DNA from: Micrococcales bacterium
GTDB taxonomy: Bacteria > Actinomycetota > Actinomycetes > S36-B12 > UBA10799
DNA: 41,502 nt
Reading direction: 5' to 3'
Assembly (NCBI GenBank): GCA_016719135.1
Contig: JADKAV010000027.1
Span: forward strand, 1 to 41,502
A program made the translations under genes and the position numbers. The notes beneath the pieces are model-generated. The model worked only from the letters and a program-made list of their open reading frames with translations. It made no database searches and was not told where the DNA came from. Below are positions 9,027-16,918 of the stretch, in pieces; within the stretch, counting starts at the first letter, position 1, and each line of letters begins with the position of its first letter.

Positions 9027-10271
9027 ATGGCCGTTACGTCTACTGCTGCGTCGTCGTCGTCGTTTTTCGATGTGTCGCGGGCGGCGCACCGCCGGGCCCG
9101 GATTCGCGCCAGTTTGCCCACGGTCGCCCCGGCCGGGTTCGACGAGATCAACGACGATATCGATGCGCTGCCGGACCCCGACCTGTTGTGTGCGGAGGAA
9201 CGCGCCGCCGCGATGGCCGCCACCGCACGGTTGCGGAACCGCATCGAGGCGTATCTGACCGGTCTGGCCGGTGCCGCGGATACTGCCGGGGATTCCCGGG
9301 TCCTGGGCGCAGGCACCACCGGGTCCCTGGTCGCGATCGCGACCGGATCCCCGGTGGCGGTGGGGTCGGGGATGGTGAACACCGCCAACACACTACACGA
9401 CCTGCCGGTCGTGAAAGACGCCTGGGCTGCCGGCAGCATTTCGGGGTTGCATGTGTATCAGATCCTGGCCCACGCCCCGGCCATCGATGACTTCACCACC
9501 AAACAAGCCGCGATCGTCGGCCTGGCCAAGTTGACCGACGCCTCGGAGGTGCGCCGGGTACTGCAGGTCGCCGCTGAGGCCGACAACCCCACCCACCTGA
9601 CTTGACGCCTGGACCAGCAACGCGCCAAACGGTCCCTGCGCCTGTCCGCCCGGGCGAATGGGATGTGGGCGATCACCGGACTGCTCGACGAGGTCGACGG
9701 GGCGATCCTGGCCGAAACCCTGGCATCGTTCACCCGCCCCTGGACACCCACGACACCACCACCCCGCCCAGCGCCGCGCTGATGCCCTGACCGACATGTC
9801 CAAGGCGGCGGCGGCCAACACTCCACCCCGGCGGGGTGTCCGCGGTGTCCATCCTGGTGGACCTGGAGAACCTGCCCACCAGTGACAACGCGACCCTGGT
9901 CGACGGCACCCCCCTGGGCGCCGGATCGTTCGATTTGTTGTCGTGCGCGGCGGTGTGCACGGTGATCTTCGGGATCAAACGCACAGGCACCTTCATCCCC
10001 TGGCCCTCGGACGACAACGACGCCGGGCATCCGCGGCCCAGTGGGCCGCGCTGATCGCACGCGACCGGGGCTGCGTCCGCTACGGACGGTCCCCTCGGCA
10101 CTGCCACGCCCACCACCTCATCCACTGGAACGACGGCGGCAGAACCGACCTGTCAGACCTCCCCCTCCTCTGTTCGAGATGTCGCGCAACGACCTACACC
10201 ACGGCCGGTACACCATCACCATGGACACCCACACCATCCCCGTCATCACCCACACCAGAGGACCCCCCTGA
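9027..10271 (+). pseudogene. DUF222 (13E12 repeat family) HNH endonuclease, multiply disrupted
   Basis: The remains of one DUF222/HNH protein are spread over all three frames. The N-terminal half is intact from ATG 9027 (about 190 residues, including ARLRNRIEAYLTGLAG). An in-frame TGA at 9603-9605 is followed by more family sequence in the same frame (QQRAKRSLRLSARANGMW, then AITGLLDEVDGAILAETL). At least four frame changes follow, with fragments such as PPLDTHDTTTPPSAA, RADALTDMSKAAAAN, SAVSILVDLENLPT, ASAAQWAALIARDRGC and the HNH motif HCHAHHLIHWNDGGRTDLSD. The last piece, NDLHHGRYTI, ends at 10271. The HNH residues remain but no full product can be made. The family is repetitive in actinobacterial genomes. 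Confidence 0.85.
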
Positions 10272-10299
10272 GACCGCCGCCCGGAAGGGTGGGCGGGCG

Positions 10300-11445
10300 C
10301 TAGAGACCGAGGTCGCGACCGATGAGTTCTTTCATGATCTCGTTGCTGCCGGCCCAGATCTTGGTGACGCGGGCATCGCGCCAGGCACGTGCTACGCGGT
10401 ACTCATTCATGTAGCCGTACCCTCCGTACAGCTGCACGCAAGCGTCGATGACATCGTTCTGGATCTCGGCGGACCACCACTTCGCCTTGGCCGCATCCAC
10501 CGCGGTGAGCGTCCCCTCGTTGAACGCCAGCACACACTGGTCCACGAAGGCCTGCGACACCTCGATCTTCGTGACCAGTTCTGCAGCGAGGAACTTGTTG
10601 TGCTGGAACGATCCGACCGGCTGACCGAACGCCTTCCGTTCCTTGATGTAGTCAAGCGTCTCGTCAAGGATTCCGGCGGCATGCGCGATGTTGGAGACCG
10701 CGGCACCGAGCCGCTCCTGCGGGAGTCGCTCCATCATGTGGATGAAGCCACGATCGAGTTCACCGATCAGGTTCGCCATCGGCACGCGCACGTTGTCGAA
10801 GAAGAGCTCGGAGGTGTCGCTCTCGGTCTGTCCGACCTTGTCCAGTTTGCGACCACGGGAGAAGCCCTCCATCGTCGCCTCGACACCGAACAGACTGATC
10901 CCGCGGGCACCGGAGCCCGGCGTCGTGCGCGCCGCCACAACGACCAGATCCGCCGAGTAGCCGTTGGTGATGAAGGTCTTGGATCCGTTGAGCACCCAGA
11001 CGTCGCCGTCCCGCACAGCGGTCGTCTTCAGCGCCGCGAGATCCGACCCACCACTGGGCTCGGTCATGCCGATAGCGGTGACCAACTCTCCGGTGCAGAA
11101 GGCAGGCAGCCACCGTTGCTTCTGCTCCTCGGTGCACAGATCCCGCAGGTACGGGGCCACGATGTCCGCGTGGATGCCCAGACAGGAGGAGAGTGCTGCG
11201 GAGACACGGGAGAGTTCCTCGCTCATGACCGCGTTGAAGCGATAGTCGTCGGCCTGCGATCCGCCGTACTCGTCCTCGATCTCGAGGCCCAGGAAGCCTT
11301 GTTTGCCGGCCTCGATCCACACGTCGCGGGGGATCGCTTTCGCCTCGATGAACTCGTCGAGGCGTGGAGTGACCTCCCGCTCGAGCCATCCCCGGACGGA
11401 CACCCGGAACGCTTCGTGGTCCTCGTTGTACAACGTGCGCTTCAT
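10300..11445 (-). CDS. acyl-CoA dehydrogenase (FadE-like)
   Basis: A 381-residue FAD-dependent acyl-CoA dehydrogenase that makes the alpha,beta double bond in an acyl-CoA. It has the flavin/substrate motif AIGMTEPSGGSDLAALKT (about 124-141), the middle beta-domain WVLNGSKTFITNG, and the C-terminal signature YGGYGYMNEYRVARAWRDAR. The usual C-terminal catalytic Glu (EGT motif) is replaced by Ala in IWAGSNEI. A Glu in PQERLGAA (Glu244) sits where isovaleryl/long-chain type enzymes keep their base, so the enzyme probably belongs to that class. ATG 11445 was chosen over an in-frame TTG at 11448 because of AAGGA 7 nt upstream. It is the last gene of the fabG-like/MaoC/acyl-CoA dehydrogenase operon. 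Confidence 0.9.
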   Translation of the reverse strand: MKRTLYNEDHEAFRVSVRGWLEREVTPRLDEFIEAKAIPRDVWIEAGKQGFLGLEIEDEYGGSQADDYRFNAVMSEELSRVSAALSSCLGIHADIVAPYLRDLCTEEQKQRWLPAFCTGELVTAIGMTEPSGGSDLAALKTTAVRDGDVWVLNGSKTFITNGYSADLVVVAARTTPGSGARGISLFGVEATMEGFSRGRKLDKVGQTESDTSELFFDNVRVPMANLIGELDRGFIHMMERLPQERLGAAVSNIAHAAGILDETLDYIKERKAFGQPVGSFQHNKFLAAELVTKIEVSQAFVDQCVLAFNEGTLTAVDAAKAKWWSAEIQNDVIDACVQLYGGYGYMNEYRVARAWRDARVTKIWAGSNEIMKELIGRDLGL

Positions 11446-11448
11446 CAA

Positions 11449-11907
11449 TCAGTCCTTTCCGACCATCACGGCCAGAGTTTCGGCGACACAAGCGGGTTTG
11501 TCCGACCCCTGCAGTTCAATGGTCACCTTGGTGGCGATCTGCGAACCCAAGGAGGCGGAAGTGACAGACATGAGCTCGACACCGGCACGGATCCGGCTGC
11601 CGACCGGTACCGGCGCCGGGAAGCGGACCTTGTTGCATCCGTAGTTGACGCCCATCACCAGGTCGTCGACACGGTAGATCTCGCTAGCGAGCATCGGGAT
11701 CAGCGACAGGGTCAGATAGCCGTGCGCGATGGTCGTCGCGAAGGGTCCGGCTGCGGCGCGCTGGGGGTCGACGTGGATCCACTGCTCATCGCCGGTGGCC
11801 CGCGCGAACTCGTCGATCTGGTCCTGCGTGATCTGATGCCAGGAACTGTGGCCGAGGTGCTCGCCGGCCGCTGCGGATAGTTCCGCGAGTCCGTGGAAAA
11901 CCCTCAT
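11449..11907 (-). CDS. MaoC-like (R)-specific enoyl-CoA hydratase
   Basis: A 152-residue single-hotdog hydratase of the MaoC family, expected to hydrate a trans-2-enoyl-CoA to the (R)-3-hydroxyacyl-CoA. The hydratase signature is visible: ITQDQIDEFARATGDEQWIHVDPQRAA holds the Asp and His of the hydratase-2 motif, and FATTIAHGYLTLSLIP follows. Its start codon shares one base with the stop codon of the SDR gene, and it ends just before the dehydrogenase gene. Together the three proteins cover dehydrogenation, hydration and a keto/hydroxy interconversion of an acyl-CoA. Confidence 0.88.
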   Translation of the reverse strand: MRVFHGLAELSAAAGEHLGHSSWHQITQDQIDEFARATGDEQWIHVDPQRAAAGPFATTIAHGYLTLSLIPMLASEIYRVDDLVMGVNYGCNKVRFPAPVPVGSRIRAGVELMSVTSASLGSQIATKVTIELQGSDKPACVAETLAVMVGKD

Positions 11908-12656
11908 CAGTCCTTGGGCCCGCCTGCGACATAGATGACCTGACCGGACACGAAGCCGGCACCTTCGCTGACCAGGAAGGAGACTGTGTGGGCGATGTCC
12001 TCGGGCTGACCGACGCGACCCACCGGGATCTGCTGGGCGGCCATGGTCACGAACTCGTCAAAGGCCAGCCCGATGCGCTCCGCCGTGGCGGCGGTCATGT
12101 CGGTCTGGATGAAACCCGGGGCGATGGCGTTGGCTGTGACGTTGAACCGCCCCAGCTCGATGGCCAGGGTCTTCGTGAGGCCCTGCATGCCCGCCTTGGC
12201 CGCGGAGTAGTTCGCCTGACCACGGTTGCCGAGGGCCGACGTACTGGACAGGTTCACGATTCGGCCCCACTCGGCTTCACGCATGGAGGGCTGAAGCGCA
12301 CGGGACATGAGGAAGGCCCCTCGCAGGTGCACGTTCATGACGGCGTCCCAGTCATCGACCGACATCTTGTGCAGCATGTTGTCGCGGATGATCCCCGCGT
12401 TATTGACCAGGACGGTGGGGGCACCGAACTCCTCTGCGATGCGGTCGACCGCCGCGCCCACTTCGGCCTCGTCGGCCACGTTGGCGCCTATTGCCAGAGC
12501 GCGCCCACCGGCAGCCTGGATCTGATCGACGACTGGACCACATGCCTTCTCATCGAGGTCCAGCACTGCGACGGCCATGCCGTCCTCGGCGAGTCTGTGG
12601 GCCACGGCGGCCCCGATCCCCCGAGCTCCACCGGTGACAACTGCTACGCGACTCAT
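11907..12656 (-). CDS. short-chain dehydrogenase/reductase, FabG-like 3-oxoacyl reductase
   Basis: A 249-residue classical SDR. It has the dinucleotide-binding TGGARGIG near residue 8, the NNAG motif, a catalytic Ser in VNLSSTSALGNRG and the YSAAK Tyr/Lys pair, plus a long C-terminal segment ending in VIYVAGGPKD. The family interconverts 3-oxoacyl and 3-hydroxyacyl thioesters with NAD(P)H. The start is ATG 12656, five bases after AGGAGG. It is the first gene of an acyl-CoA operon and faces a TetR regulator across a palindromic operator. Many SDRs have other substrates, so the exact reaction is inferred from its neighbours. Confidence 0.87.
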   Translation of the reverse strand: MSRVAVVTGGARGIGAAVAHRLAEDGMAVAVLDLDEKACGPVVDQIQAAGGRALAIGANVADEAEVGAAVDRIAEEFGAPTVLVNNAGIIRDNMLHKMSVDDWDAVMNVHLRGAFLMSRALQPSMREAEWGRIVNLSSTSALGNRGQANYSAAKAGMQGLTKTLAIELGRFNVTANAIAPGFIQTDMTAATAERIGLAFDEFVTMAAQQIPVGRVGQPEDIAHTVSFLVSEGAGFVSGQVIYVAGGPKD

Positions 12657-12674
12657 GCGGGCCTCCTGTGCGAC

Positions 12675-12692
12675 TAAGCAAGCGCTTACTCA
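12675..12692. promoter_or_regulatory. palindromic operator between the SDR operon and tetR-like gene
   Basis: An imperfect palindrome, TAAGCAAGCGCTTACTCA, is centred on AAGCGCTT (12680-12687). It lies in the 88-bp divergent gap. On the minus strand a -10-like TAACAT (12701-12696) sits directly before it, so a bound repressor would block the SDR operon. On the plus strand a -10-like TAGCCT at 12700-12705 could serve the regulator. The AAGCGCTT core resembles known operators of TetR-type fatty acid and sterol regulators. Confidence 0.6.
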
Positions 12693-12744
12693 AGAATGTT
12701 AGCCTGCCGTGTGATCGCACGTGGACAGCAACCCGGAGGATGCA

Positions 12745-13335
12745 ATGGCGCAGGCTAGTCCGCGAGCGATGCAGACTCAGCAGCGCATCCTCTCAGCAGC
12801 GGGCACGGCCTTCGCCGACCGCGGATTCCACGCCACCACGACCAGGGACATCGCCGCTGCCGCCGGCCTGAGCCCCGCAGCCGTGTACGTCCATCACGAG
12901 TCCAAAGAGCAACTGCTCTATCTGATCTCCTTGGAGGGACACCAGCGCACAGAGGAACTGGTGCGGGAGGCGGTCGGCTCGTCCGAGGATCCGACTGAGC
13001 AACTGCGGGCCGTGATGACGGCGTTCGCGGTCTTCCAGGTGGACCAACACGTGGTTGCCCGTGTCATCAACTACGAACGAGGTGCTCTGAGCGATCCGCA
13101 CGGCGCACAGATCACCCACCTGCGTCGCACGATCCATCGACACGTGCAGGAGGTTGTCGAACGGGGGGTGGCCAGAGGCGACTTCGACACGGCCAGCGCG
13201 GAGATGGCGACGATGGCCATCTTGTCGCTGGGGATCGATATCGCCCGCTGGTACGGGCAGGATGCAACCTGGCCGGCTGGCCGGATCGCGCGGTTCTACG
13301 CAGATGCAGCACTACGGATCGTGGGGTCCAGATGA
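12745..13335 (+). CDS. TetR-family transcriptional regulator
   Basis: A 196-residue TetR regulator. The N-terminal helix-turn-helix is clear: QQRILSAAGTAFADRGFHATTTRD, then IAAAAGLSPAAVYVHHESKE. The C-terminal half is a variable ligand pocket, here probably for an acyl-CoA. ATG 12745 is preferred to a GTG at 12721 because a perfect GGAGGA lies 4 nt upstream. It is divergent from the SDR/MaoC/acyl-CoA dehydrogenase operon and probably represses it, and perhaps itself, through the palindrome at 12675. Its stop overlaps the start of the SGNH hydrolase gene (ATGA). Confidence 0.9.
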   Translation: MAQASPRAMQTQQRILSAAGTAFADRGFHATTTRDIAAAAGLSPAAVYVHHESKEQLLYLISLEGHQRTEELVREAVGSSEDPTEQLRAVMTAFAVFQVDQHVVARVINYERGALSDPHGAQITHLRRTIHRHVQEVVERGVARGDFDTASAEMATMAILSLGIDIARWYGQDATWPAGRIARFYADAALRIVGSR

Positions 13336-14102
13336 GAATCGTGTGTCTTGGCGACTCGTTCACCGAAGGTCTGTGCGATCAGACCCGCCCGGACGGTCAG
13401 TACCTGGGCTGGGCCGATCGCGTCGCGGCCGGACTGCCGGGACCTGTCACCTACGCGAACCTCGCCGTTCGCGGCAAACTCCTTGACCAAGTGGTTTCCG
13501 AGCAGATCCCTGCGGCCCACACCCTGGCTCCGGACATCCTCACCTTCCACGCCGGCGGCAATGACGTTCTGCGCAGGAGGACCGATCCCAAAGACCTGTT
13601 CACCAGGTACGACGCCGCGGTCGCCCGACTCGTCGCGCCGCAGCGACGGGTCCTGGTGTTCACCAGCCTCTCCCGGACAGGTGGAACCGGCCGGCTCGCC
13701 AATGCGATCGCCCTTCGCTTCGCCGCCTTCAACAACAATGTCCGCCGGGTTGCAGCACGGCACGGCGCAGAGGTCGTCGACCTGGACGACGTACCGGCAC
13801 TGTCGGATCGACGACTCTGGAACGACGATCGACTACATCTCAACCCACAGGGTCATGCCCGTGTCGCCGCGGCGGTGCTGGAGACGCTCGGAATCGACAG
13901 TGACGATTCCGGCTGGTGGCGCCAGCCACTCCCGCCGCCACCACCGGCAAGGCGACGCGACGAACTCACCGCCGACCTGTCATGGGCTCGCAACCACTTC
14001 GCGCCCTGGGTGTGGCGACGCGTGCGCGGGGTTTCCAGCGGGGACGGCAGAACCGCGAAGGACCCGGTCTTGCGAGCAGCCGAGACTACGGGTGGTCAAT
14101 GA
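13332..14102 (+). CDS. SGNH/GDSL hydrolase, cytoplasmic
   Basis: A 256-residue SGNH-fold esterase or lipase. The four blocks are visible: VCLGDSFTEG with the nucleophilic Ser near residue 9, ANLAVRGK with the block II Gly, FHAGGNDVLR with the block III Asn, and WNDDRLHLNPQGH with the catalytic Asp-x-x-His. There is no signal peptide. After about residue 200 comes a proline-rich linker and a basic tail. It is translationally coupled to the TetR gene, so it probably answers to the same acyl-CoA signal. Its 3' end overlaps the convergent ParB-like gene by 17 nt. Confidence 0.85.
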   Translation: MRIVCLGDSFTEGLCDQTRPDGQYLGWADRVAAGLPGPVTYANLAVRGKLLDQVVSEQIPAAHTLAPDILTFHAGGNDVLRRRTDPKDLFTRYDAAVARLVAPQRRVLVFTSLSRTGGTGRLANAIALRFAAFNNNVRRVAARHGAEVVDLDDVPALSDRRLWNDDRLHLNPQGHARVAAAVLETLGIDSDDSGWWRQPLPPPPPARRRDELTADLSWARNHFAPWVWRRVRGVSSGDGRTAKDPVLRAAETTGGQ

Positions 14103-14499
14103 TCGCGCAGGGAATCGACTCGTTCTCACTGAGGTGATAGCTGGCGCAGGTGCGGTGGTATCCGTCGGCGATCACGGTCTTCAGCCCCTTGAGCAGATTC
14201 CCCCGCACGATCAGCACCGGCGCGAGTTTGACCCCTTCGACCACCTTGGCGAGGTCACGCTTGACCGAAGGGTCCTCCAGCGATAGCAGGGGCAACTCCG
14301 CGGACCGGAGCAGGTCCTTGGCCTTGTGCAGTTCGATCGGGGCCTTGCGCAGATCGTGCGACAACTTCTTGGCGGTTTCGGAATCGAAGCACAACGACAG
14401 GTACGAGTCGGCGGCCGGATAGTCATGCTCGTCAGGGTGATGTTTCCACAGCTCCGAGGGTGTGTTGACGGTGGGGAGCTTCTGCTCGTGCGATGTCAT
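14086..14499 (-). CDS. conserved hypothetical protein with ParB-nuclease-like C-terminus
   Basis: A 137-residue soluble protein with a strong AGGAGG ribosome-binding site 5 nt before the ATG. The C-terminal part, TVIADGYHRTCASYHLSE, resembles the ParB/sulfiredoxin-type fold motif (dGyHR), and LAPVLIVRGNLLKG precedes it. No helix-turn-helix or partner ParA gene is seen, so a chromosome-segregation role is not supported. Homologues that I recall are annotated only as hypothetical. Confidence 0.7.
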   Translation of the reverse strand: MTSHEQKLPTVNTPSELWKHHPDEHDYPAADSYLSLCFDSETAKKLSHDLRKAPIELHKAKDLLRSAELPLLSLEDPSVKRDLAKVVEGVKLAPVLIVRGNLLKGLKTVIADGYHRTCASYHLSENESIPCAIIDHP

Positions 14500-14630
14500 G
14501 GTTGCCTCCTGGACCCGACGTGACTATTGCACAGCACGGCACTGTGTCGCGTATCGTGACGACTCGGGAGACCGCATCTCTACGGCCGTTGCGGAAACGC
14601 GCAGTCCGTTGTCCACATGGCCCATTGCCG

Positions 14631-15257
14631 TTACTTGGGCGCTTGCTTTTCGGACGTCTCGCTATCAAGCGCAGTTCCACGGTGTTGGCCCGCGATGTCC
14701 ACCCTGCGCAGCGCAACGACGGTATCGGTGGGGATCTGCGTCGACGCATGGAACTCGTCGAGGAAGCCCGGATGACGCTGTTCCCAGAAATGCGCGCCGT
14801 CCACGAGCAGGTTCAGGTACGACGCCGCGACCACCCCGGCCCGCACATCCTGAGTCGCTGTGAACGGATCAGCGCCCACGAATGTGAGTATCGGACGCGA
14901 ACTGGACGCAGTATCCGTCCGGGCGCTCCCTGCGACCAGGTTGTAGCGGCGTTCCCGCTCACACAGGGCCTCCAGCTGCGCGTCGCTCACGGGCACGAGA
15001 ACGCCGTTGACACTGGCCGACGGAGAGCTCGTCAGATTGCTGAACAGAACGAACGGCGGCCGCCCACCCGCCTCGTCGAAGTAGGCCTTGTCCGGCTGCG
15101 ATCCGTCGTTGGGAAACGCAACGTTGAAGACGCGCCGGTAGCCGACCAAAGTGGCCGGGACGACGTCGTCGATGTCGACGGCCGGCAGCGTGGACAGCAG
15201 TGAGACCGGCGACAGCAACGAACCGTAAGCGAACAGGTGGCGGGCAGGTGATGTCAC
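14631..15257 (-). CDS. gamma-glutamylcyclotransferase-like protein (GGCT/AIG2 fold)
   Basis: A 208-residue protein with the GGCT-fold signature LFAYGSLLSP at the N-terminus, where the substrate-binding loop lies. An acidic CERERRYNLV segment in the middle may hold the catalytic Glu. Members cyclise gamma-glutamyl amines or peptides to 5-oxoproline, though many bacterial ones are uncharacterised. The GTG at 15257 was chosen because the fold begins a few residues later. The open frame continues upstream only into the antisense of the polyphosphate gene's frame. The gene begins 5 nt after the phosphotransferase stop, so the two are probably co-transcribed. Confidence 0.75.
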   Translation of the reverse strand: MTSPARHLFAYGSLLSPVSLLSTLPAVDIDDVVPATLVGYRRVFNVAFPNDGSQPDKAYFDEAGGRPPFVLFSNLTSSPSASVNGVLVPVSDAQLEALCERERRYNLVAGSARTDTASSSRPILTFVGADPFTATQDVRAGVVAASYLNLLVDGAHFWEQRHPGFLDEFHASTQIPTDTVVALRRVDIAGQHRGTALDSETSEKQAPK

Positions 15258-15262
15258 CCGCC

Positions 15263-16744
15263 CTAGGCCTCGCGCAGCGCCCGCTTCAACCCCTTGTTGA
15301 CCGTCTTCAGCACCTGGATCCGAGCGAACTTCTTGTCGTTGGCCGGGATGACGTGCCACTGCGCGCGGTTCGAGGTGGTGCGCAAGATCATCTGGTCGAC
15401 GGCGCTGACGTACTCGTCCCACTTCTCCCGGTTGCGGTAGTCCTCTTCGGTGATCTTGTGCTGCTTGTACGGGGTCTGCTCACGGGCCTGGAAACGCGCG
15501 AGTTGTTCCTCCTGCGAGATATGCAGCCAGAACTTCGCCACGTAGTATCCACGCTCGACCAGCTGCGCCTCGAAGTCGTTGATCTCGTCGTAGGCCCGCT
15601 GCCATTCGGCGGGCTGCGCGAAGCCCTCGATCCGTTCGACCAGCACCCGTCCGTACCAAGTGCGGTCGAAGATCGTGACCCGGCCGGCAGCCGGGAGCAT
15701 GCGCCAGAAGCGCCACAAGTAGTGGTACTTGTTCTCCTCCTCGGTCGGAGCAGCGACCGGGATCACTCGATAGTCGCCGGCCTCCAGCGCACCGGTCACG
15801 CGGCGGATGACCCCACCCTTGCCACCGGCGTCCCAGCCTTCGAACGCGAGCACAGTGCTGACTCCGCGCCGACGGGCCTCCAGCGACAGCTTGTACAACT
15901 TCGCTTGCTCCTTGGCCAACAGCTGACGGTACGTCTGCTTGTCGAGGCTCTGGTCGAGGTCCACCCGGCTGAGAACGGTCGCCTGGGTCTCGACATCACC
16001 GAACACCGAGGAGGCAAGCGACGGCCCAGTAGTGGGTTTCTGCTCCAGTCGCGCCGTCAGCGCCGCAAGAATCGTGCGGGCCACTGTCAGGTCGCGGTAC
16101 CTGTCATCGGTCGACTCAACGATGGTCCACGGCGCACCCGGACCACTGGTCTCGCGCAGGATCCGTTCAGCGATCGGCAGAACCGGATCCAACTCGTCGA
16201 GCGCGGCCCAATCCCTTTGGTCGATGAACCATCCGGACTCGGGGTCCTTCTCCGCGCGCTGGAGCTTCTTTCGCTGCTTGCCCGCGGGGGTGTGCAGGAA
16301 GAACTTCAGCACCAGGGCACCGTCGGCGACCAGCATCTCCTGCATGGACGAGATGTGGTTGAGCCAATGACTGAAGTCGGGCTCATCGATTTCACCGGCG
16401 GCGAGCATGGAGGCCGCGCGCATCAACCCGCCGGCGAAGATGGCGCTGCGACCCTTGGCCGGCAGCGATCGCCACAGCCGCCACAGCTGCGGGCGTTCCA
16501 TCTCCTCCTGCGTCGGATCGGCGAACACCCTGGTCTCGACGAACCTGGTGTCCACCCACTCGTTGAGCCGGTTGACCATCTGATTGGCTGCGATCCGGTC
16601 ATCTCCGGCGATCCAGATGATGACGGGGAAGTCTGCGTGACGCAGGTCGTACTGGGCGTTGATCAGGCCGACCCGTAGATCGGGCACCGCCTTCTTGTAA
16701 TCGGCCTTGCTGATCTTGTTGCCGACCTCTGAGACTTCGAGCAC
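15263..16744 (-). CDS. pap: polyphosphate:AMP phosphotransferase, two-domain PPK2
   Basis: A 493-residue tandem PPK2 protein that would phosphorylate AMP to ADP with polyphosphate. The C-terminal PPK2 domain has an intact Walker A, FEGWDAGGKGG (Lys309), the FDRTWYGRVLVER Walker B/lid region and the WRFWRMLPAAGRVTIFDR block. In the N-terminal copy the Walker A is degenerate (IAGDDRIAANQ, residues 45-55, no Lys), as is usual for this class, so only the second domain should be catalytic. The GTG at 16744 has GGGGAGG 6 nt upstream. A longer open frame runs back antisense to fumC and is rejected. It is divergent from fumC. Confidence 0.9.
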   Translation of the reverse strand: MLEVSEVGNKISKADYKKAVPDLRVGLINAQYDLRHADFPVIIWIAGDDRIAANQMVNRLNEWVDTRFVETRVFADPTQEEMERPQLWRLWRSLPAKGRSAIFAGGLMRAASMLAAGEIDEPDFSHWLNHISSMQEMLVADGALVLKFFLHTPAGKQRKKLQRAEKDPESGWFIDQRDWAALDELDPVLPIAERILRETSGPGAPWTIVESTDDRYRDLTVARTILAALTARLEQKPTTGPSLASSVFGDVETQATVLSRVDLDQSLDKQTYRQLLAKEQAKLYKLSLEARRRGVSTVLAFEGWDAGGKGGVIRRVTGALEAGDYRVIPVAAPTEEENKYHYLWRFWRMLPAAGRVTIFDRTWYGRVLVERIEGFAQPAEWQRAYDEINDFEAQLVERGYYVAKFWLHISQEEQLARFQAREQTPYKQHKITEEDYRNREKWDEYVSAVDQMILRTTSNRAQWHVIPANDKKFARIQVLKTVNKGLKRALREA

Positions 16745-16918
16745 GATGTGCCTCCCCTGACCTACGACGGAATGACGATTCTGGCAGCCAAGACCGACCG
16801 ATGCCCGCTGGAAGCGCTCTGGCAGGTTCATCGGTCGTCGCCTGCCCCCTGCCTGGCCACGACGCGGGGCACATCCAACCCCTGTCCAACCCGGCCACGC
16901 CTGGGTAGCGTCGATCGC

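Noticed and set aside
9943..11880. 645-codon open frame on the plus strand across the HNH relic, acyl-CoA dehydrogenase and MaoC genes
   Set aside because: Beyond a short HNH fragment, its product shows no family. It is the antisense of clear minus-strand genes and reflects the high GC content.
14500..15203. 236-codon open frame on the plus strand
   Set aside because: It is antisense to the gamma-glutamylcyclotransferase-like gene, whose YGSL fold motif is convincing.
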